Assembly (NCBI RefSeq): GCF_009649745.1
Contig: NZ_WJNG01000005.1
Location: forward strand, 1 to 64,000
DNA: 64,000 nt
Direction: 5' to 3'
Source: Aquibacillus halophilus
GTDB lineage: Bacteria > Bacillota > Bacilli > Bacillales > Amphibacillaceae
The position numbers and the translations under genes were made by a program. How positions within the stretch are numbered: position 1 is the first letter of the stretch; each line of letters opens with the position of its first letter. Positions 45,075-53,985 of the stretch are shown here, one piece after another. The notes under the pieces were generated by a model, which was not told the DNA's origin, searched no databases, and worked only from the letters and a program-made list of their open reading frames with translations.

Positions 45075-45642
45075 GCAGAAACAAATTGATCTTATTCATT
45101 CATTGTCAGATTACCAGTTAAAACAACAGTTACTACTGTCTCAATTTATCTTATTTACACTTAGCCTAATAGCTAGTCTTTTTCTATTTGATTCTTTTAA
45201 AGATTGGTTGGATTTGTTTAAATGGCAACCGACACAATTCATTTTATATGGAGTTTTACCAGGTATTATAGTTATACTAATTGATTTGTTTCTAATGTAT
45301 AATTTACCAAAGAAGCTTTATGATGATGGCGGTATTAATGAGAAGATATTTAAGAACCGTACTGTAACGGAAATTTTTATAATTTCATTAGTTGTTGCCA
45401 TCTCAGAAGAAATGTTGTTTCGCGGGGTAATTCACACTATCTTTGGGTACTTTTTTGCTAGCATTTTGTTTGCTTTAGTGCACATTCGGTACTTATCCAA
45501 ACCTGTCTTGTTAATTTCCATACTACTACTCAGCTTTTATTTAGGCTACATGTACGAAATAACGAATAATTTATTTGTTACAATTATCGCTCATTTTATT
45601 ATTGACTTTTTTTTAGCTCTAATTATTCGTTTTAAAAAGTAA
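45061..45642 (+). CDS. ypbD: CPBP-family intramembrane metalloprotease YpbD
   Basis: A 193-residue membrane protein with about five helices. The CPBP/CAAX-protease motifs are EEMLFRG (about 118-124), FALVHIRY and AHFIIDF. GTG start overlaps recS by 14 bp, behind AAGGTG. Its substrate is not known. The ypbB-recS-ypbD-ypbE order equals that of B. subtilis. Confidence 0.87.
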   Translation: MITIKQKQIDLIHSLSDYQLKQQLLLSQFILFTLSLIASLFLFDSFKDWLDLFKWQPTQFILYGVLPGIIVILIDLFLMYNLPKKLYDDGGINEKIFKNRTVTEIFIISLVVAISEEMLFRGVIHTIFGYFFASILFALVHIRYLSKPVLLISILLLSFYLGYMYEITNNLFVTIIAHFIIDFFLALIIRFKK

Positions 45643-45659
45643 GGGGAGGATTTTCTCTA

Positions 45660-46319
45660 GTGACTAAGGATAAAAACTATACAGACCAAGCCTACCAACT
45701 TAGAAGTAGATTGAATCAAGTAAGTGAAGTGAATGATGGACTCAATAAAAATCAAACAGAATCAGAAGACGTTAATATATTAGATTTACCCCCTAGAAGT
45801 CAAACCCATGATAATAAGAAAACAGGTGTAAAATGGAAGATAAGTTTTCTTCTTATACGCTTCCTGTTTGTTCTTTTTATATTAATTGTTTTTATGGTAT
45901 TAACATATCCTATGTGGGGGAAAGAACTGTTGCAATCAACTACGAATAAGGAAACAACAACACAGAACTCTGCAGGAGAGATAGTTACAATAATCGATAC
46001 AGTGGATCGTTTGGAAGGACAAGGGTTAGAGGAAAACCTACAAATTGAGAATACTGAAGTAAGTGTGGAAGCTTCAAGAGAAAAGAAGGAAGAACAACTT
46101 AGTGATGTTGATGTGATCAATGAACAAGGAGATACTTCCAATAGTAAAGTAGAGTTTTACAAAGTAAAACAAGGGGATACACTGTTTTCAATTGCCATGG
46201 ATATTTATGGTAGCAAACAAGGAGAACAGTTAATAGCCGATGCAAATAACCTCCAAAACAGACAAGTAATTATTGGGCAGGAGCTTATTATTCCTCAAGC
46301 AGATCAAAATGTAAAATAA
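45660..46319 (+). CDS. ypbE: LysM-domain membrane protein YpbE
   Basis: A 219-residue protein. Cytosolic N-terminus (1-60), one transmembrane helix (about 62-83: FLLIRFLFVLFILIVFMVL), an acidic linker (90-165) and a C-terminal LysM peptidoglycan-binding module (about 168-216: FYKVKQGDTLFSIAMDIYG to VIIGQELIIPQ). GTG start behind GGGGAGG. Convergent with cotJC across a shared hairpin. A cell-wall anchoring role is inferred. Confidence 0.87.
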   Translation: MTKDKNYTDQAYQLRSRLNQVSEVNDGLNKNQTESEDVNILDLPPRSQTHDNKKTGVKWKISFLLIRFLFVLFILIVFMVLTYPMWGKELLQSTTNKETTTQNSAGEIVTIIDTVDRLEGQGLEENLQIENTEVSVEASREKKEEQLSDVDVINEQGDTSNSKVEFYKVKQGDTLFSIAMDIYGSKQGEQLIADANNLQNRQVIIGQELIIPQADQNVK

Positions 46320-46353
46320 TATTAGGGTTAGATTTGTATCTAACCCTAATATT
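46318..46353. terminator. Shared hairpin between ypbE and cotJC
   Basis: A perfect 16-bp stem (46318-46333 / 46338-46353) with a 4-nt loop lies exactly between the two convergent stop codons. Confidence 0.78.
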
Positions 46354-46923
46354 CTAGAAGAAAATCTTTTTATCGCGATCTTCCTTCAGTATCTCTGCCG
46401 CTTCTCTAAAACGCTGAGAATGGACGATTTCTCTTTCTCTTAAGAATTTCAAACTATCGTTTAATTCAGGATCATCTGACATATTGATAATCCATTGATA
46501 TGTTGCTCTTGCTTTCTCCTCTGCAGCAATATCCTCATAAATGTCAGCTATTGGATCTCCTTTTGCTTGGATATACTCAGCTGTCCATGGATTTCCCGCT
46601 GAATTGTGATAAAAGAGTGCACTGTCATGGTTAACATAGTGAGGTGCTAACCCTGCCGCTTCTAACATTTCAGGCGTTGCATCCTTTGTCAATTTGTAAA
46701 TCATAGTAGCTATCATCTCTAGATGCGCAAATTCTTCTGTTCCTATATCATTTAACAAACCAATCACTTTACCGGGGATTGTATACCTTTGGTTTAGGTA
46801 TCTCAACGCTGCGGACAGTTCACCATCAGCACCACCATATTGCTCAATCAGATATTTCGCGAGTCTGGGATTGCATTCCCTTACTTTTACAGGATACTGT
46901 AATTTTTTTTCATAATACCACAC
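46354..46923 (-). CDS. cotJC: Spore coat protein CotJC (manganese catalase family)
   Basis: A 189-residue ferritin-like four-helix protein of the Mn-catalase family found in spores. Di-metal ligands are suggested by GGADGELSAALRYL, GTEEFAHLEMI, DIAAEEKARATYQ and REREIVHSQRF. GTG 46923 has AAAGGAG about 9 nt before it and gives the conserved start MWYYEKKLQYPV; the longer reading is not conserved. Last gene of cotJABC. Confidence 0.92.
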   Translation of the reverse strand: MWYYEKKLQYPVKVRECNPRLAKYLIEQYGGADGELSAALRYLNQRYTIPGKVIGLLNDIGTEEFAHLEMIATMIYKLTKDATPEMLEAAGLAPHYVNHDSALFYHNSAGNPWTAEYIQAKGDPIADIYEDIAAEEKARATYQWIINMSDDPELNDSLKFLREREIVHSQRFREAAEILKEDRDKKIFF

Positions 46924-46939
46924 AACGATTATCTCCTTT

Positions 46940-47209
46940 CTACACTTGCCAAGGCCAGGGTTGATCGTCCCAATTCCATGGGTAGTTTGAGTAGCTTCTA
47001 CCAAAATGCATTAGAGGTCCAAATTGCTTTTCAAAGAGCTTTTTAAGTTGTTTACTTTCATAAGTGAAATTATTAAACTGTAAAATTGCATCATAGTCTT
47101 GTGGATGTGTATCTAAATAAAGATTTAATTCAACGAGAACAAAATCAATTGCCTGAATTTGTTCGAGCAATTCATAGTACTCTGGTGGCATTTTTTTTAC
47201 ATCAGTCAT
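46940..47209 (-). CDS. cotJB: Spore coat protein CotJB
   Basis: An 89-residue protein matching CotJB (PPEYYELLEQIQAIDFVLVELNLYLDTHPQD, then FGPLMHFG near the end). The ATG at 47209 (MTDVKK) has AGAGGTG at proper distance; the ATG two codons earlier is too close. Overlaps cotJA. It is needed with CotJA for spore inclusion of CotJC. Confidence 0.88.
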   Translation of the reverse strand: MTDVKKMPPEYYELLEQIQAIDFVLVELNLYLDTHPQDYDAILQFNNFTYESKQLKKLFEKQFGPLMHFGRSYSNYPWNWDDQPWPWQV

Positions 47210-47429
47210 GCTCATCACCTCTGTAATCCTTTTTGTTATATTCATCGTACAAAGATGGCCATAGAGTGCCATGATATAAGGCCTCTTTCGGATTAAATTG
47301 TGGAAGGTTTGGTGGTTGAAATCCCATATAGAGTTGTGGAGGTGTTGGATAGCTTTTTTTCAAAATAGGCTTACAAGGATCAAATGGGCTAACATAAGGA
47401 TAATAGTATTTTGTATATGTGGGTTGCAT
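47202..47429 (-). CDS. cotJA: Spore coat-associated protein CotJA
   Basis: A 75-residue Pro/Tyr-rich protein (SPFDPCKPILKKSYPTPPQLYMGFQPPNLPQF, ALYHGTLWPSLYDEY) typical of CotJA. ATG follows AAAGGAGG. First gene of the minus-strand cotJ operon, with a sigma-E promoter upstream. In B. subtilis cotJ is far from the ypb genes. Confidence 0.88.
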   Translation of the reverse strand: MQPTYTKYYYPYVSPFDPCKPILKKSYPTPPQLYMGFQPPNLPQFNPKEALYHGTLWPSLYDEYNKKDYRGDEHD

Positions 47430-47467
47430 TAAAATCCTCCTTTCTAAGGTATAAAAGTGTTCATTCG

Positions 47468-47496
47468 ATTGTATGGAAATAAAACTTGTCTCATTC
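47468..47496 (-). promoter_or_regulatory. Sigma-E promoter of cotJABC
   Basis: On the minus strand a perfect sigma-E -10 CATACAAT (47475-47468) lies 14 nt after a weak -35 GAATGAG (47496-47490). It is 38 nt before the cotJA ATG. cotJ is a known sigma-E operon. Confidence 0.6.
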
Positions 47497-47701
47497 TATC
47501 TTTTCAGCAGGAAAGTACAATTAAATGGAGAAATAGTAATTATCATGTTAGTTCAGTATTACCTTTATGTTTTTATGAATTTTCTAGTTTAAATTGTACG
47601 ATGGACGGCAATAAACCAATGGGCTCAACACGATCAGCCTTAAGAAATAAAAAGCACATTAATTTATAATAAGATATATGATAATAAGGGGGATAAAAAA
47701 G

Positions 47702-48334
47702 ATGTTTGTTAGAAGTATAATGATACCAAGCTATAAATGTTTTGTTGCTACACCACAAGATTCGATAGGGACTGTTTTAAGTATAATGGATAAAGAAGAT
47801 ATCCAAGCTATGCCAGTAGTAAATGAGGGATATTTTAAAGGTATGGTATCTAAACAAACTATTTATAGAGCATTTTTTCATAGTAACAGAACGAAGGAGG
47901 ACTTCCTCGCTAATCAGAAAATTGAAGAAATTGTTTCTAACCGAGATTTGTACATCAACGAAGAGGAAGTTTTCGAAAAAACATTTACAGCTTTCAAAGG
48001 ATTTCCTATATTAGCTGTTGCAAATGAGAGTAAAAAATTCTTAGGTATGATAACTCGATATGATGTATTAGAACAATTCGAGAGTGCATTTGGAACTAAG
48101 AAAAAAGGAATACGAGTTGCTTTCACGTCAGAAGAATCCTCGGGTCGTTTTTCTCGTCTTTCAGACATTATAAAACAACTTCATGTCAACATCATTTCTA
48201 TAGCAACATTCGATGAAACTGATAAACTGGCACGAAGGATCGTTATTAAGGTTGATGAAAGCGCAAATGTTGAAAAGCTCGCAAGAAAACTCGAAAACTC
48301 CGGATTCAGAGTTTTGGATATTAAAGAGGTATAG
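47702..48334 (+). CDS. CBS-pair and ACT-like domain protein (AcuB-like)
   Basis: A 210-residue soluble protein. Two CBS motifs (about 5-60 and 78-130: MIPSYKCFVATPQDSIGTVLSIM, DIQAMPVVNEG; FPILAVANESKKFLGMITRYDVLEQF) are followed by an ACT-like domain (138-210: GIRVAFTSEESSGRFSRLSDIIKQLHVNI). The layout is that of AcuB-type nucleotide-sensing proteins. ATG 47702 follows AGGGGGA. The ligand, an adenine nucleotide or c-di-AMP, is inference. Not found at this place in B. subtilis. Confidence 0.8.
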   Translation: MFVRSIMIPSYKCFVATPQDSIGTVLSIMDKEDIQAMPVVNEGYFKGMVSKQTIYRAFFHSNRTKEDFLANQKIEEIVSNRDLYINEEEVFEKTFTAFKGFPILAVANESKKFLGMITRYDVLEQFESAFGTKKKGIRVAFTSEESSGRFSRLSDIIKQLHVNIISIATFDETDKLARRIVIKVDESANVEKLARKLENSGFRVLDIKEV

Positions 48335-48340
48335 AGTTAG

Positions 48341-48384
48341 AAAGGACATCTCACAAGTATATTTTGAAGGGATGTCCTTTTTAA
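48341..48384 (+). terminator. Terminator of the CBS-domain gene
   Basis: A perfect 10-bp stem AAAGGACATC / GATGTCCTTT with a 20-nt loop, ending in a T-run. The ~220 bp that follow hold a small GGCAATT/AATTGCC hairpin and nothing else recognised. Confidence 0.8.
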
Positions 48385-48603
48385 ATTAACCAGGCAATTA
48401 GAATTGCCTTAATTCTACTAAAAAAAAAAATCTTAGCCTATATTCAAATTAGTTTGAAGGTATATTAAGCCAAACACTTAAATAATCGTTAGTCGAATTC
48501 TAATTTGTTAAGTATAATTTGTTTCAGAATGTCAACTATTTATGATATGATCTGAATACATTTTGTTTCATGCTGTTTTCCGGAATAGAAAGGGAGAAAT
48601 TAG

Positions 48604-49368
48604 TTGGTATTTTATATCAGTTTGCTGTTAGTTTGTTCACTTCTAATTGTTATCTACATGGTATTTAAGGCATATCATGATATTATTGATTATAGAACTT
48701 TAAATTTAACGAAGACATCTAAACTGATCAAACCTCTAAAATTGTTTTTTATTTCTGATATTCATAGAAGAAAGATAAAAGTTAAAACTCTAAAGAAAAT
48801 AAGCGAAACTTTTGATTTGGTAATTATCGGAGGGGACTTGACTGAAAAAGGTGTACCGATGGAACGAGTAGAAGAAAATATAAAAATTCTCCAATCCCTT
48901 CGGGCTCCAATATACTTCGTTTGGGGTAACAATGATTACGAAATAAATCACTGTAAATTATCCGATACGTTAAAAGAAAACGAAGTTACAATTTTAACTA
49001 ATGACTCCTCAACTTTAGAGTTAGATACTTCCACCTTTAGTTTTATTGGATCTGACTGTTGCCATAGAGGGGAACCAGATATAGAGCAAGGACTGAAACG
49101 TGCAAGTGGAAACTACACTATTCTAATTACTCACGATCCATATTCTATTTGCGAATTTAGTGAGGAACAAATGAGTAAGATTGATCTTGTCCTTAGTGGC
49201 CACACTCATGGCGGACAAATTCGAGTATTCGGCTTGGGTTTCTATACTAGGGGAGGCACTTCACAATTTATGAACACAACTGTAATGGTAAGTGAGGGAT
49301 ATGGATATACTAAATTACCTTTTCGTTTAGGGACCAATGCAGAGTGTCATGTAATCACTTTAAATTAG
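48604..49368 (+). CDS. ypbG: Metallophosphoesterase YpbG
   Basis: A 254-residue calcineurin-like phosphoesterase with an N-terminal membrane anchor (2-20). Metal-site motifs: ISDIHRRK, GGDLTEKG, WGNNDYE, ITHDP and GHTHGGQIR. The third motif has NND in place of the common NHD. TTG start behind AAAGGGAG. The substrate is unknown. ypbG precedes ypbH as in B. subtilis. Confidence 0.87.
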   Translation: MVFYISLLLVCSLLIVIYMVFKAYHDIIDYRTLNLTKTSKLIKPLKLFFISDIHRRKIKVKTLKKISETFDLVIIGGDLTEKGVPMERVEENIKILQSLRAPIYFVWGNNDYEINHCKLSDTLKENEVTILTNDSSTLELDTSTFSFIGSDCCHRGEPDIEQGLKRASGNYTILITHDPYSICEFSEEQMSKIDLVLSGHTHGGQIRVFGLGFYTRGGTSQFMNTTVMVSEGYGYTKLPFRLGTNAECHVITLN

Positions 49369-49458
49369 TGGAACCTATTTATCTGAAAAGAAGTAAACTA
49401 AAGGAGATTATCTACATATATTAATAATAACAAAAGGCATTTCTAAGGGGGTAACTAG

Positions 49459-50037
49459 ATGCGATTAGAACGTCTGTCAACAAATCAGTTTAAAATATTT
49501 TTAACCTTTGATGATCTAATCGAAAGAGGATTAACGAAAGAAGATCTTTGGCACGACCTACCCAGAGTACACCAGTTATTCCATGACATGATGTATGAGG
49601 CTAGTGATGAACTTGGAATTGAGCTAGAGGGAGTGCTACTTGTTCAAGTACATTTATTACAAGCTCAGGGAATGCTAGTTATTGTTACACAGAACGACCA
49701 AATAGAAGAACTCGAAGATGATGAATACGTTGAAATGAAAGTTACCTTAGATGAAAGTAGAGAATTGATTTTTTCTTTCACTGATTTTGAAAACATTATT
49801 CAAGTTTGTACTCACCTTAATGACATAGGTATTAATGGTGGTTCCGTGTATCATATGAATGGTACGTACTATATGCAGATAAACGATGAAGAGGTAGATG
49901 GTTATAATAGAGAGCGTATTATTGCCATTATGTCTGAGTTTTCATCTGCTAGTATTATTACCTCCTATAGACTCAAAGAATATGGTAAAATTATTGCTAA
50001 TGGTAATGCAGTTAAACAAATAACTACTTATTTTTAG
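49459..50037 (+). CDS. ypbH: MecA-type ClpC adaptor, YpbH
   Basis: A 192-residue adaptor with the MecA N-terminal substrate-binding region (MRLERLSTNQFKIFLTFDDLIERGLTKEDLW) and C-terminal ClpC-binding domain (FSFTDFENIIQVCTHL, YYMQINDEE). Length and position before gudB match YpbH (MecB), the paralogue of MecA. It delivers proteins to ClpCP. ATG follows AAGGGGG. Confidence 0.9.
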   Translation: MRLERLSTNQFKIFLTFDDLIERGLTKEDLWHDLPRVHQLFHDMMYEASDELGIELEGVLLVQVHLLQAQGMLVIVTQNDQIEELEDDEYVEMKVTLDESRELIFSFTDFENIIQVCTHLNDIGINGGSVYHMNGTYYMQINDEEVDGYNRERIIAIMSEFSSASIITSYRLKEYGKIIANGNAVKQITTYF

Positions 50038-50045
50038 TATAATAT

Positions 50046-50072
50046 AAGGTTGGCTTCATCTTAGCCGACCTT
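50046..50072 (+). terminator. Hairpin after ypbH
   Basis: AAGGTTGGCT / AGCCGACCTT, ten pairs with one G-T, 7-nt loop, 8 nt after the stop. It lacks a T-tail, so termination is uncertain. Confidence 0.5.
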
Positions 50073-50343
50073 ACATATAACGTAGTGTCAACACATGTTT
50101 TTGTAAATACTCAGAAAAAATATTAGTTTATTGTTTGCTTTCCCTGATTGTCGGGAAGTTAAGTGATAGGAAAGACTATTTGTTTAACATAATTACATAT
50201 TTTTCTTAGCCTTTTCACACTGAGAAAAAGTAGGCATCAACTCATTAAAAGCTAAATTAATATATTGCATAATCATATGTAACGTGTATACTAATGTGTG
50301 AAATAAAGGTGAAATGTACTGAATTTTTATGGGAGGTAAGTTC
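50073..50343. other. gudB upstream region with a second hairpin
   Basis: About 270 bp without a gene. A TTTTTCTTAG / CTGAGAAAAA hairpin (50200-50209 / 50220-50229) precedes the promoter. Its role is unknown; the U-run comes first, so it is not a normal terminator on the plus strand. Confidence 0.4.
50265..50292 (+). promoter_or_regulatory. Sigma-A promoter of gudB
   Basis: TTGCAT (50265-50270), 16 nt, TATACT (50287-50292); about 50 nt before the ATG. Confidence 0.55.
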
Positions 50344-51624
50344 ATGGTAGCCGATAATGCATCAAATTCTCCAAATAAACAAATTGAAAACTTGGACGTA
50401 CTAAAGTCAACCCAAACTGTCGTCCAAATTGCGTTAGAAAAATTGGGTTACCCTGAAGAAGTATTTGAATTACTTAAAGAACCGATTAGAATGTTGACAG
50501 TTAGAATTCCAGTAAGGATGGACGATGATTCTGTTAAAATATTTACTGGTTATCGTGCTCAGCACAATGATGCAGTTGGCCCAACTAAAGGTGGAGTACG
50601 CTTTCATCCTAATGTAACTGAAAAAGAAGTTAAAGCGCTGTCTATTTGGATGAGCTTAAAAGCTGGTATCGTAGATCTTCCATATGGTGGAGGAAAAGGT
50701 GGAATCGTTTGTGATCCAAGAGAAATGTCTTTTAGAGAACTAGAAGGCATTAGTAGAGGTTATGTACGAGCAATTAGTCAAATTGTTGGTCCCACAAAAG
50801 ATATTCCAGCTCCTGACGTTTTCACAAATCCTCAGATAATGGCATGGATGATGGACGAATATAGTCGAATTGATGAATTTAATAGCCCCGGATTTATAAC
50901 GGGTAAACCAATTGTTCTTGGTGGTTCACATGGAAGAGAATCCGCTACGGCTAAGGGAGTTACAATTTGTATAGATGAGGCAGTAAAGAAAAAAGGTATT
51001 GAAGTAAAAGGAGCTCGTGTAGTTATTCAAGGTTTTGGTAATGCCGGAAGCTTCTTAGCTAAGTTCTTAAATGATGCTGGGGCAAAAGTAATTGGAATAT
51101 CCGATGCATATGGTGGATTACATGACCCTGATGGTCTCGATATTGATTATTTATTGGATCGTCGAGATAGTTTCGGAACAGTAACGAAGCTTTTTTCCAA
51201 CACAATCACCAACAATGAATTGCTTGAATTAGATTGTGATATTTTAGTTCCTGCTGCAGTAGAAAATCAAATTACAGAAGAAAATGCTCATAAGATTAGT
51301 GCCTCAATAGTTGTTGAAGCCGCAAATGGACCAACAACACTAGAAGCAACCAAAATATTATCTGAACGAGGTATCTTGTTAGTACCTGATGTACTTGCAT
51401 CAGCTGGTGGCGTAACAGTTTCTTATTTCGAGTGGGTCCAAAATAACCAAGGTTATTACTGGTCAGAAGAGGAAATAGAGGAAAAACTCCACAAAGTTAT
51501 GGTAAAAGGATTTAACTCTGTGTACAACACTGCTGAAACAAGAAGAGTTGACATGAGGTTAGCAGCTTATATGGTTGGTGTTAGAAAAATGGCTGAAGCA
51601 GCTAGATTCCGCGGCTGGATCTAG
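50344..51624 (+). CDS. gudB: NAD-dependent glutamate dehydrogenase GudB/RocG
   Basis: A 426-residue hexameric-type glutamate dehydrogenase that deaminates glutamate to 2-oxoglutarate. Catalytic K118 lies in PYGGGKGGI, then PAPDVFTN, a Rossmann GFGNAGS and PAAVENQITEENA. VKA at 96-98 occurs once, so the 9-bp duplication that silences gudB in B. subtilis 168 is absent. ATG 50344 has GGGAGG; an ATG five codons earlier contains that site. The ypbH-gudB-ypdA order matches. Confidence 0.93.
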   Translation: MVADNASNSPNKQIENLDVLKSTQTVVQIALEKLGYPEEVFELLKEPIRMLTVRIPVRMDDDSVKIFTGYRAQHNDAVGPTKGGVRFHPNVTEKEVKALSIWMSLKAGIVDLPYGGGKGGIVCDPREMSFRELEGISRGYVRAISQIVGPTKDIPAPDVFTNPQIMAWMMDEYSRIDEFNSPGFITGKPIVLGGSHGRESATAKGVTICIDEAVKKKGIEVKGARVVIQGFGNAGSFLAKFLNDAGAKVIGISDAYGGLHDPDGLDIDYLLDRRDSFGTVTKLFSNTITNNELLELDCDILVPAAVENQITEENAHKISASIVVEAANGPTTLEATKILSERGILLVPDVLASAGGVTVSYFEWVQNNQGYYWSEEEIEEKLHKVMVKGFNSVYNTAETRRVDMRLAAYMVGVRKMAEAARFRGWI

Positions 51625-51651
51625 GTTATGAAAAAATATGATACAATATTG

Positions 51652-51691
51652 AAGTACTTATTAGCTAATCATAGTTGATAAGTACTTTTCT
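51652..51691 (+). terminator. Terminator of gudB
   Basis: AAGTACTTAT / ATAAGTACTT, a 10-bp stem with inner weaker pairing, then TTTCTTT. Confidence 0.8.
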
Positions 51692-51856
51692 TTGTACTTA
51701 ACCTATATAAAAATTATTAACAGCAATCGATAGAAGGTTCGGTTCAAAATACTTTATTGAAACAAATAAATAGTTTACTATTACTACTATGTTTTATTAG
51801 ATATCGGAATATCAATTAATGGAATAATTGATTTCAGTGCTAGGAGAGTGTCCATT

Positions 51857-52831
51857 TTGCAAAATGAAAAAGTTATAATAATCGGTGCCGGACCATGTGG
51901 CTTATCGACTGCTATTGAACTACAAAAACGAGGAATTGACCCTCTTATTATTGAAAAAGGCAATGTTGTTAATTCGATTTATAACTATCCTACACATCAA
52001 ACTTTTTTCAGTTCAAGTGAAAAACTTGAAATAGGGAATATACCTTTTATTACAGAAATGAAAAAGCCTGTAAGAAACCAAGCATTAGCATATTATCGTA
52101 CAGTTGCTGCCCGGAGTGATTTAAGAATAAATAGTTTTGAACTTGTGAAAAGTGTGACTAACTTGGGAAGTAAATTTAGGGTAGAGACAACAGCTCATGA
52201 CAACGACAGTTTTAGTTATAGTGCTAACAAGGTTGTGGTTGCCACTGGTTATTATGACCAGCCTAACAAGCTTGGTGTTAAGGGAGAAGAATTAAGGAAA
52301 GTCAGTCATTATTTCAAAGAAGCACATCCGTACTATGATAAAAATGTAGTTGTTATTGGTGGTAAAAATTCAGCGGTTGATGCAACGCTTGAACTACATA
52401 AGGCAGGGGCAAACATAACTGTTTTGTATCGAGGTGACAGTTATTCAAAGAGTGTTAAGCCTTGGATTCTTCCTGAATTTTCATCATTAGTTCGTAAAGA
52501 TATTATCCAAATGGAGTTTAACGCACAATTAAAAGAAATTACTAAGAATGAGGTCTTTTACACTGTTAACGGCAAACAAAAAAAGGTTAACAACGATTTT
52601 GTTTTTGCGATGATAGGCTATCGACCTGACCAGGAATTTTTATCAAGTATTGGCATTCGTATTGATAATAATACAGGGCGGCCACAATTTAATGAACATA
52701 CAATGGAAACAAATATACCAGGTATCTTTATTGCAGGCGTCATTGCTGCAGGATATAATAACAACGAAATTTTTATTGAGAATGGGCGTTTTCATGGAGA
52801 ACACATCGCTAATGCCATAATCTCAGGATAG
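51857..52831 (+). CDS. ypdA: Bacillithiol disulfide reductase YpdA (Bdr)
   Basis: A 324-residue FAD/NADPH oxidoreductase of the thioredoxin-reductase-like group. FAD motif IIIGAGPCGLS (G10-G12-G15) includes the conserved Cys14 proposed as redox active. The NADPH motif is VVVIGGKNSAVDA. It reduces oxidised bacillithiol. TTG 51857 is preferred, with AGGAGAG 8 nt upstream; the GTG at 51848 touches that site. The organism is therefore probably a bacillithiol user. Confidence 0.88.
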   Translation: MQNEKVIIIGAGPCGLSTAIELQKRGIDPLIIEKGNVVNSIYNYPTHQTFFSSSEKLEIGNIPFITEMKKPVRNQALAYYRTVAARSDLRINSFELVKSVTNLGSKFRVETTAHDNDSFSYSANKVVVATGYYDQPNKLGVKGEELRKVSHYFKEAHPYYDKNVVVIGGKNSAVDATLELHKAGANITVLYRGDSYSKSVKPWILPEFSSLVRKDIIQMEFNAQLKEITKNEVFYTVNGKQKKVNNDFVFAMIGYRPDQEFLSSIGIRIDNNTGRPQFNEHTMETNIPGIFIAGVIAAGYNNNEIFIENGRFHGEHIANAIISG

Positions 52832-52834
52832 ATA

Positions 52835-52904
52835 AAAACCTTTGTCTCAATTCAAAAATGATCTGCATCTAACAGCAGTAAGCAATAATTGAGTCAAAGG
52901 TTTT
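52835..52904. terminator. Bidirectional terminator between ypdA and asparaginase
   Basis: Arms AAAACCTTTGTCTCAATT (52835-52852) and 52887-52904 pair with one mismatch; inside is a small CTGC/GCAG hairpin. Confidence 0.75.
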
Positions 52905-52931
52905 GTTGGTTTTCAAATATTTTTATACATG

Positions 52932-53915
52932 TTAGACATTAAATATCTTAGCAAGTTCTGTCATATTATTAGTCATTTCTAAAGCTATCATTAACTTTAT
53001 TCTTGCCTTTGGACCACTAAGTCCATTTGCAAATATTACCCCTAATTCTTTTAAATGCTTACCACCACCCTCGTAAGAATAGGTGGGCTGAACAATTCCT
53101 TGATAACATCTTGAAACTAAAACAACAGGTACGTTATTTTGTATAAGAGAATGGACTGATTCAATAGCCTCTTTTGGAAGATTTCCTTGTCCAAACCCCT
53201 CAATAACTAGTCCGTGAAAATTGGATTGATAAATAGTATCAATTAGAATTCCATCAATACCCGCATATGCTTTTAATAAGGCAACATTTTTAGTCAGGTT
53301 CTTAATTGGATAAGATTCATATGCAATGAGTTTCTGATGAAAATAGACCATTTGCTTGGTAATAATTCCAATCGGACCAAACTGAGGACTCTGAAACGTT
53401 GCTACGTTACTCGTGGACGTTTTAGTGACATATTTACCAGTATGTATTTCATCATTCATCACGACTAATACTCCCTTGTCGTTAGCGTCAACATTGGTGG
53501 CAACCCTCACGGAACTGACTAAGTTATATAATCCATCTGATCCAATTTCATTACTGGAACGCATTGCTCCAGTTAGTACCACTGGTTTTTTGACTTGTAA
53601 AAAAAGGTCGAGAAAATAAGCTGTTTCCTCTAATGTATCTGTGCCGTGTGTAATTACTGCACCATCATAGGAGTTAGAAGAGAGTTTTTCATTAATTACT
53701 TCACCTAACTTTAACATGTGTTTAGGTGTGATGTGGGGAGAGGGAAGATTAAATAAATGTTCCTCTTTTATATTAGCAATTTGATCGAAAATCGGATTCA
53801 TATCAACAAGCGGGTGGTTACTGGTTGTTGATACAGTTCCAGTTGATTTATCCTCTAACATGGATATAGTACCGCCTGTATGAATTATAAGAATATTTTT
53901 CAAATGTTTCACCAA
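52932..53915 (-). CDS. ansA: L-asparaginase
   Basis: A 327-residue type I-like asparaginase that hydrolyses asparagine to aspartate and ammonia. Active-site elements are HTGGTIS with T13/T16, and HGTDTLEE (about 89-96). LTGAMRSSNEIGSDG follows. No signal peptide, so it is cytosolic. It lies between ypdA and prsW on the minus strand, convergent with ypdA. Confidence 0.92.
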   Translation of the reverse strand: MVKHLKNILIIHTGGTISMLEDKSTGTVSTTSNHPLVDMNPIFDQIANIKEEHLFNLPSPHITPKHMLKLGEVINEKLSSNSYDGAVITHGTDTLEETAYFLDLFLQVKKPVVLTGAMRSSNEIGSDGLYNLVSSVRVATNVDANDKGVLVVMNDEIHTGKYVTKTSTSNVATFQSPQFGPIGIITKQMVYFHQKLIAYESYPIKNLTKNVALLKAYAGIDGILIDTIYQSNFHGLVIEGFGQGNLPKEAIESVHSLIQNNVPVVLVSRCYQGIVQPTYSYEGGGKHLKELGVIFANGLSGPKARIKLMIALEMTNNMTELAKIFNV

Positions 53916-53985
53916 CTTAATTTGAGTATTTTATTTATATCCTTCTCATGATACGATGAAAGTAATTATATTGAAAGAGGGTATC

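Noticed and set aside
45800-46141. 113-codon frame antisense to ypbE
   Set aside because: Low-complexity Ser/Cys shadow of an acidic linker.
47457-47669. 70-codon plus-strand frame overlapping the cotJ promoter
   Set aside because: No ribosome-binding site, no domain, and it overlaps the sigma-E promoter of cotJ.
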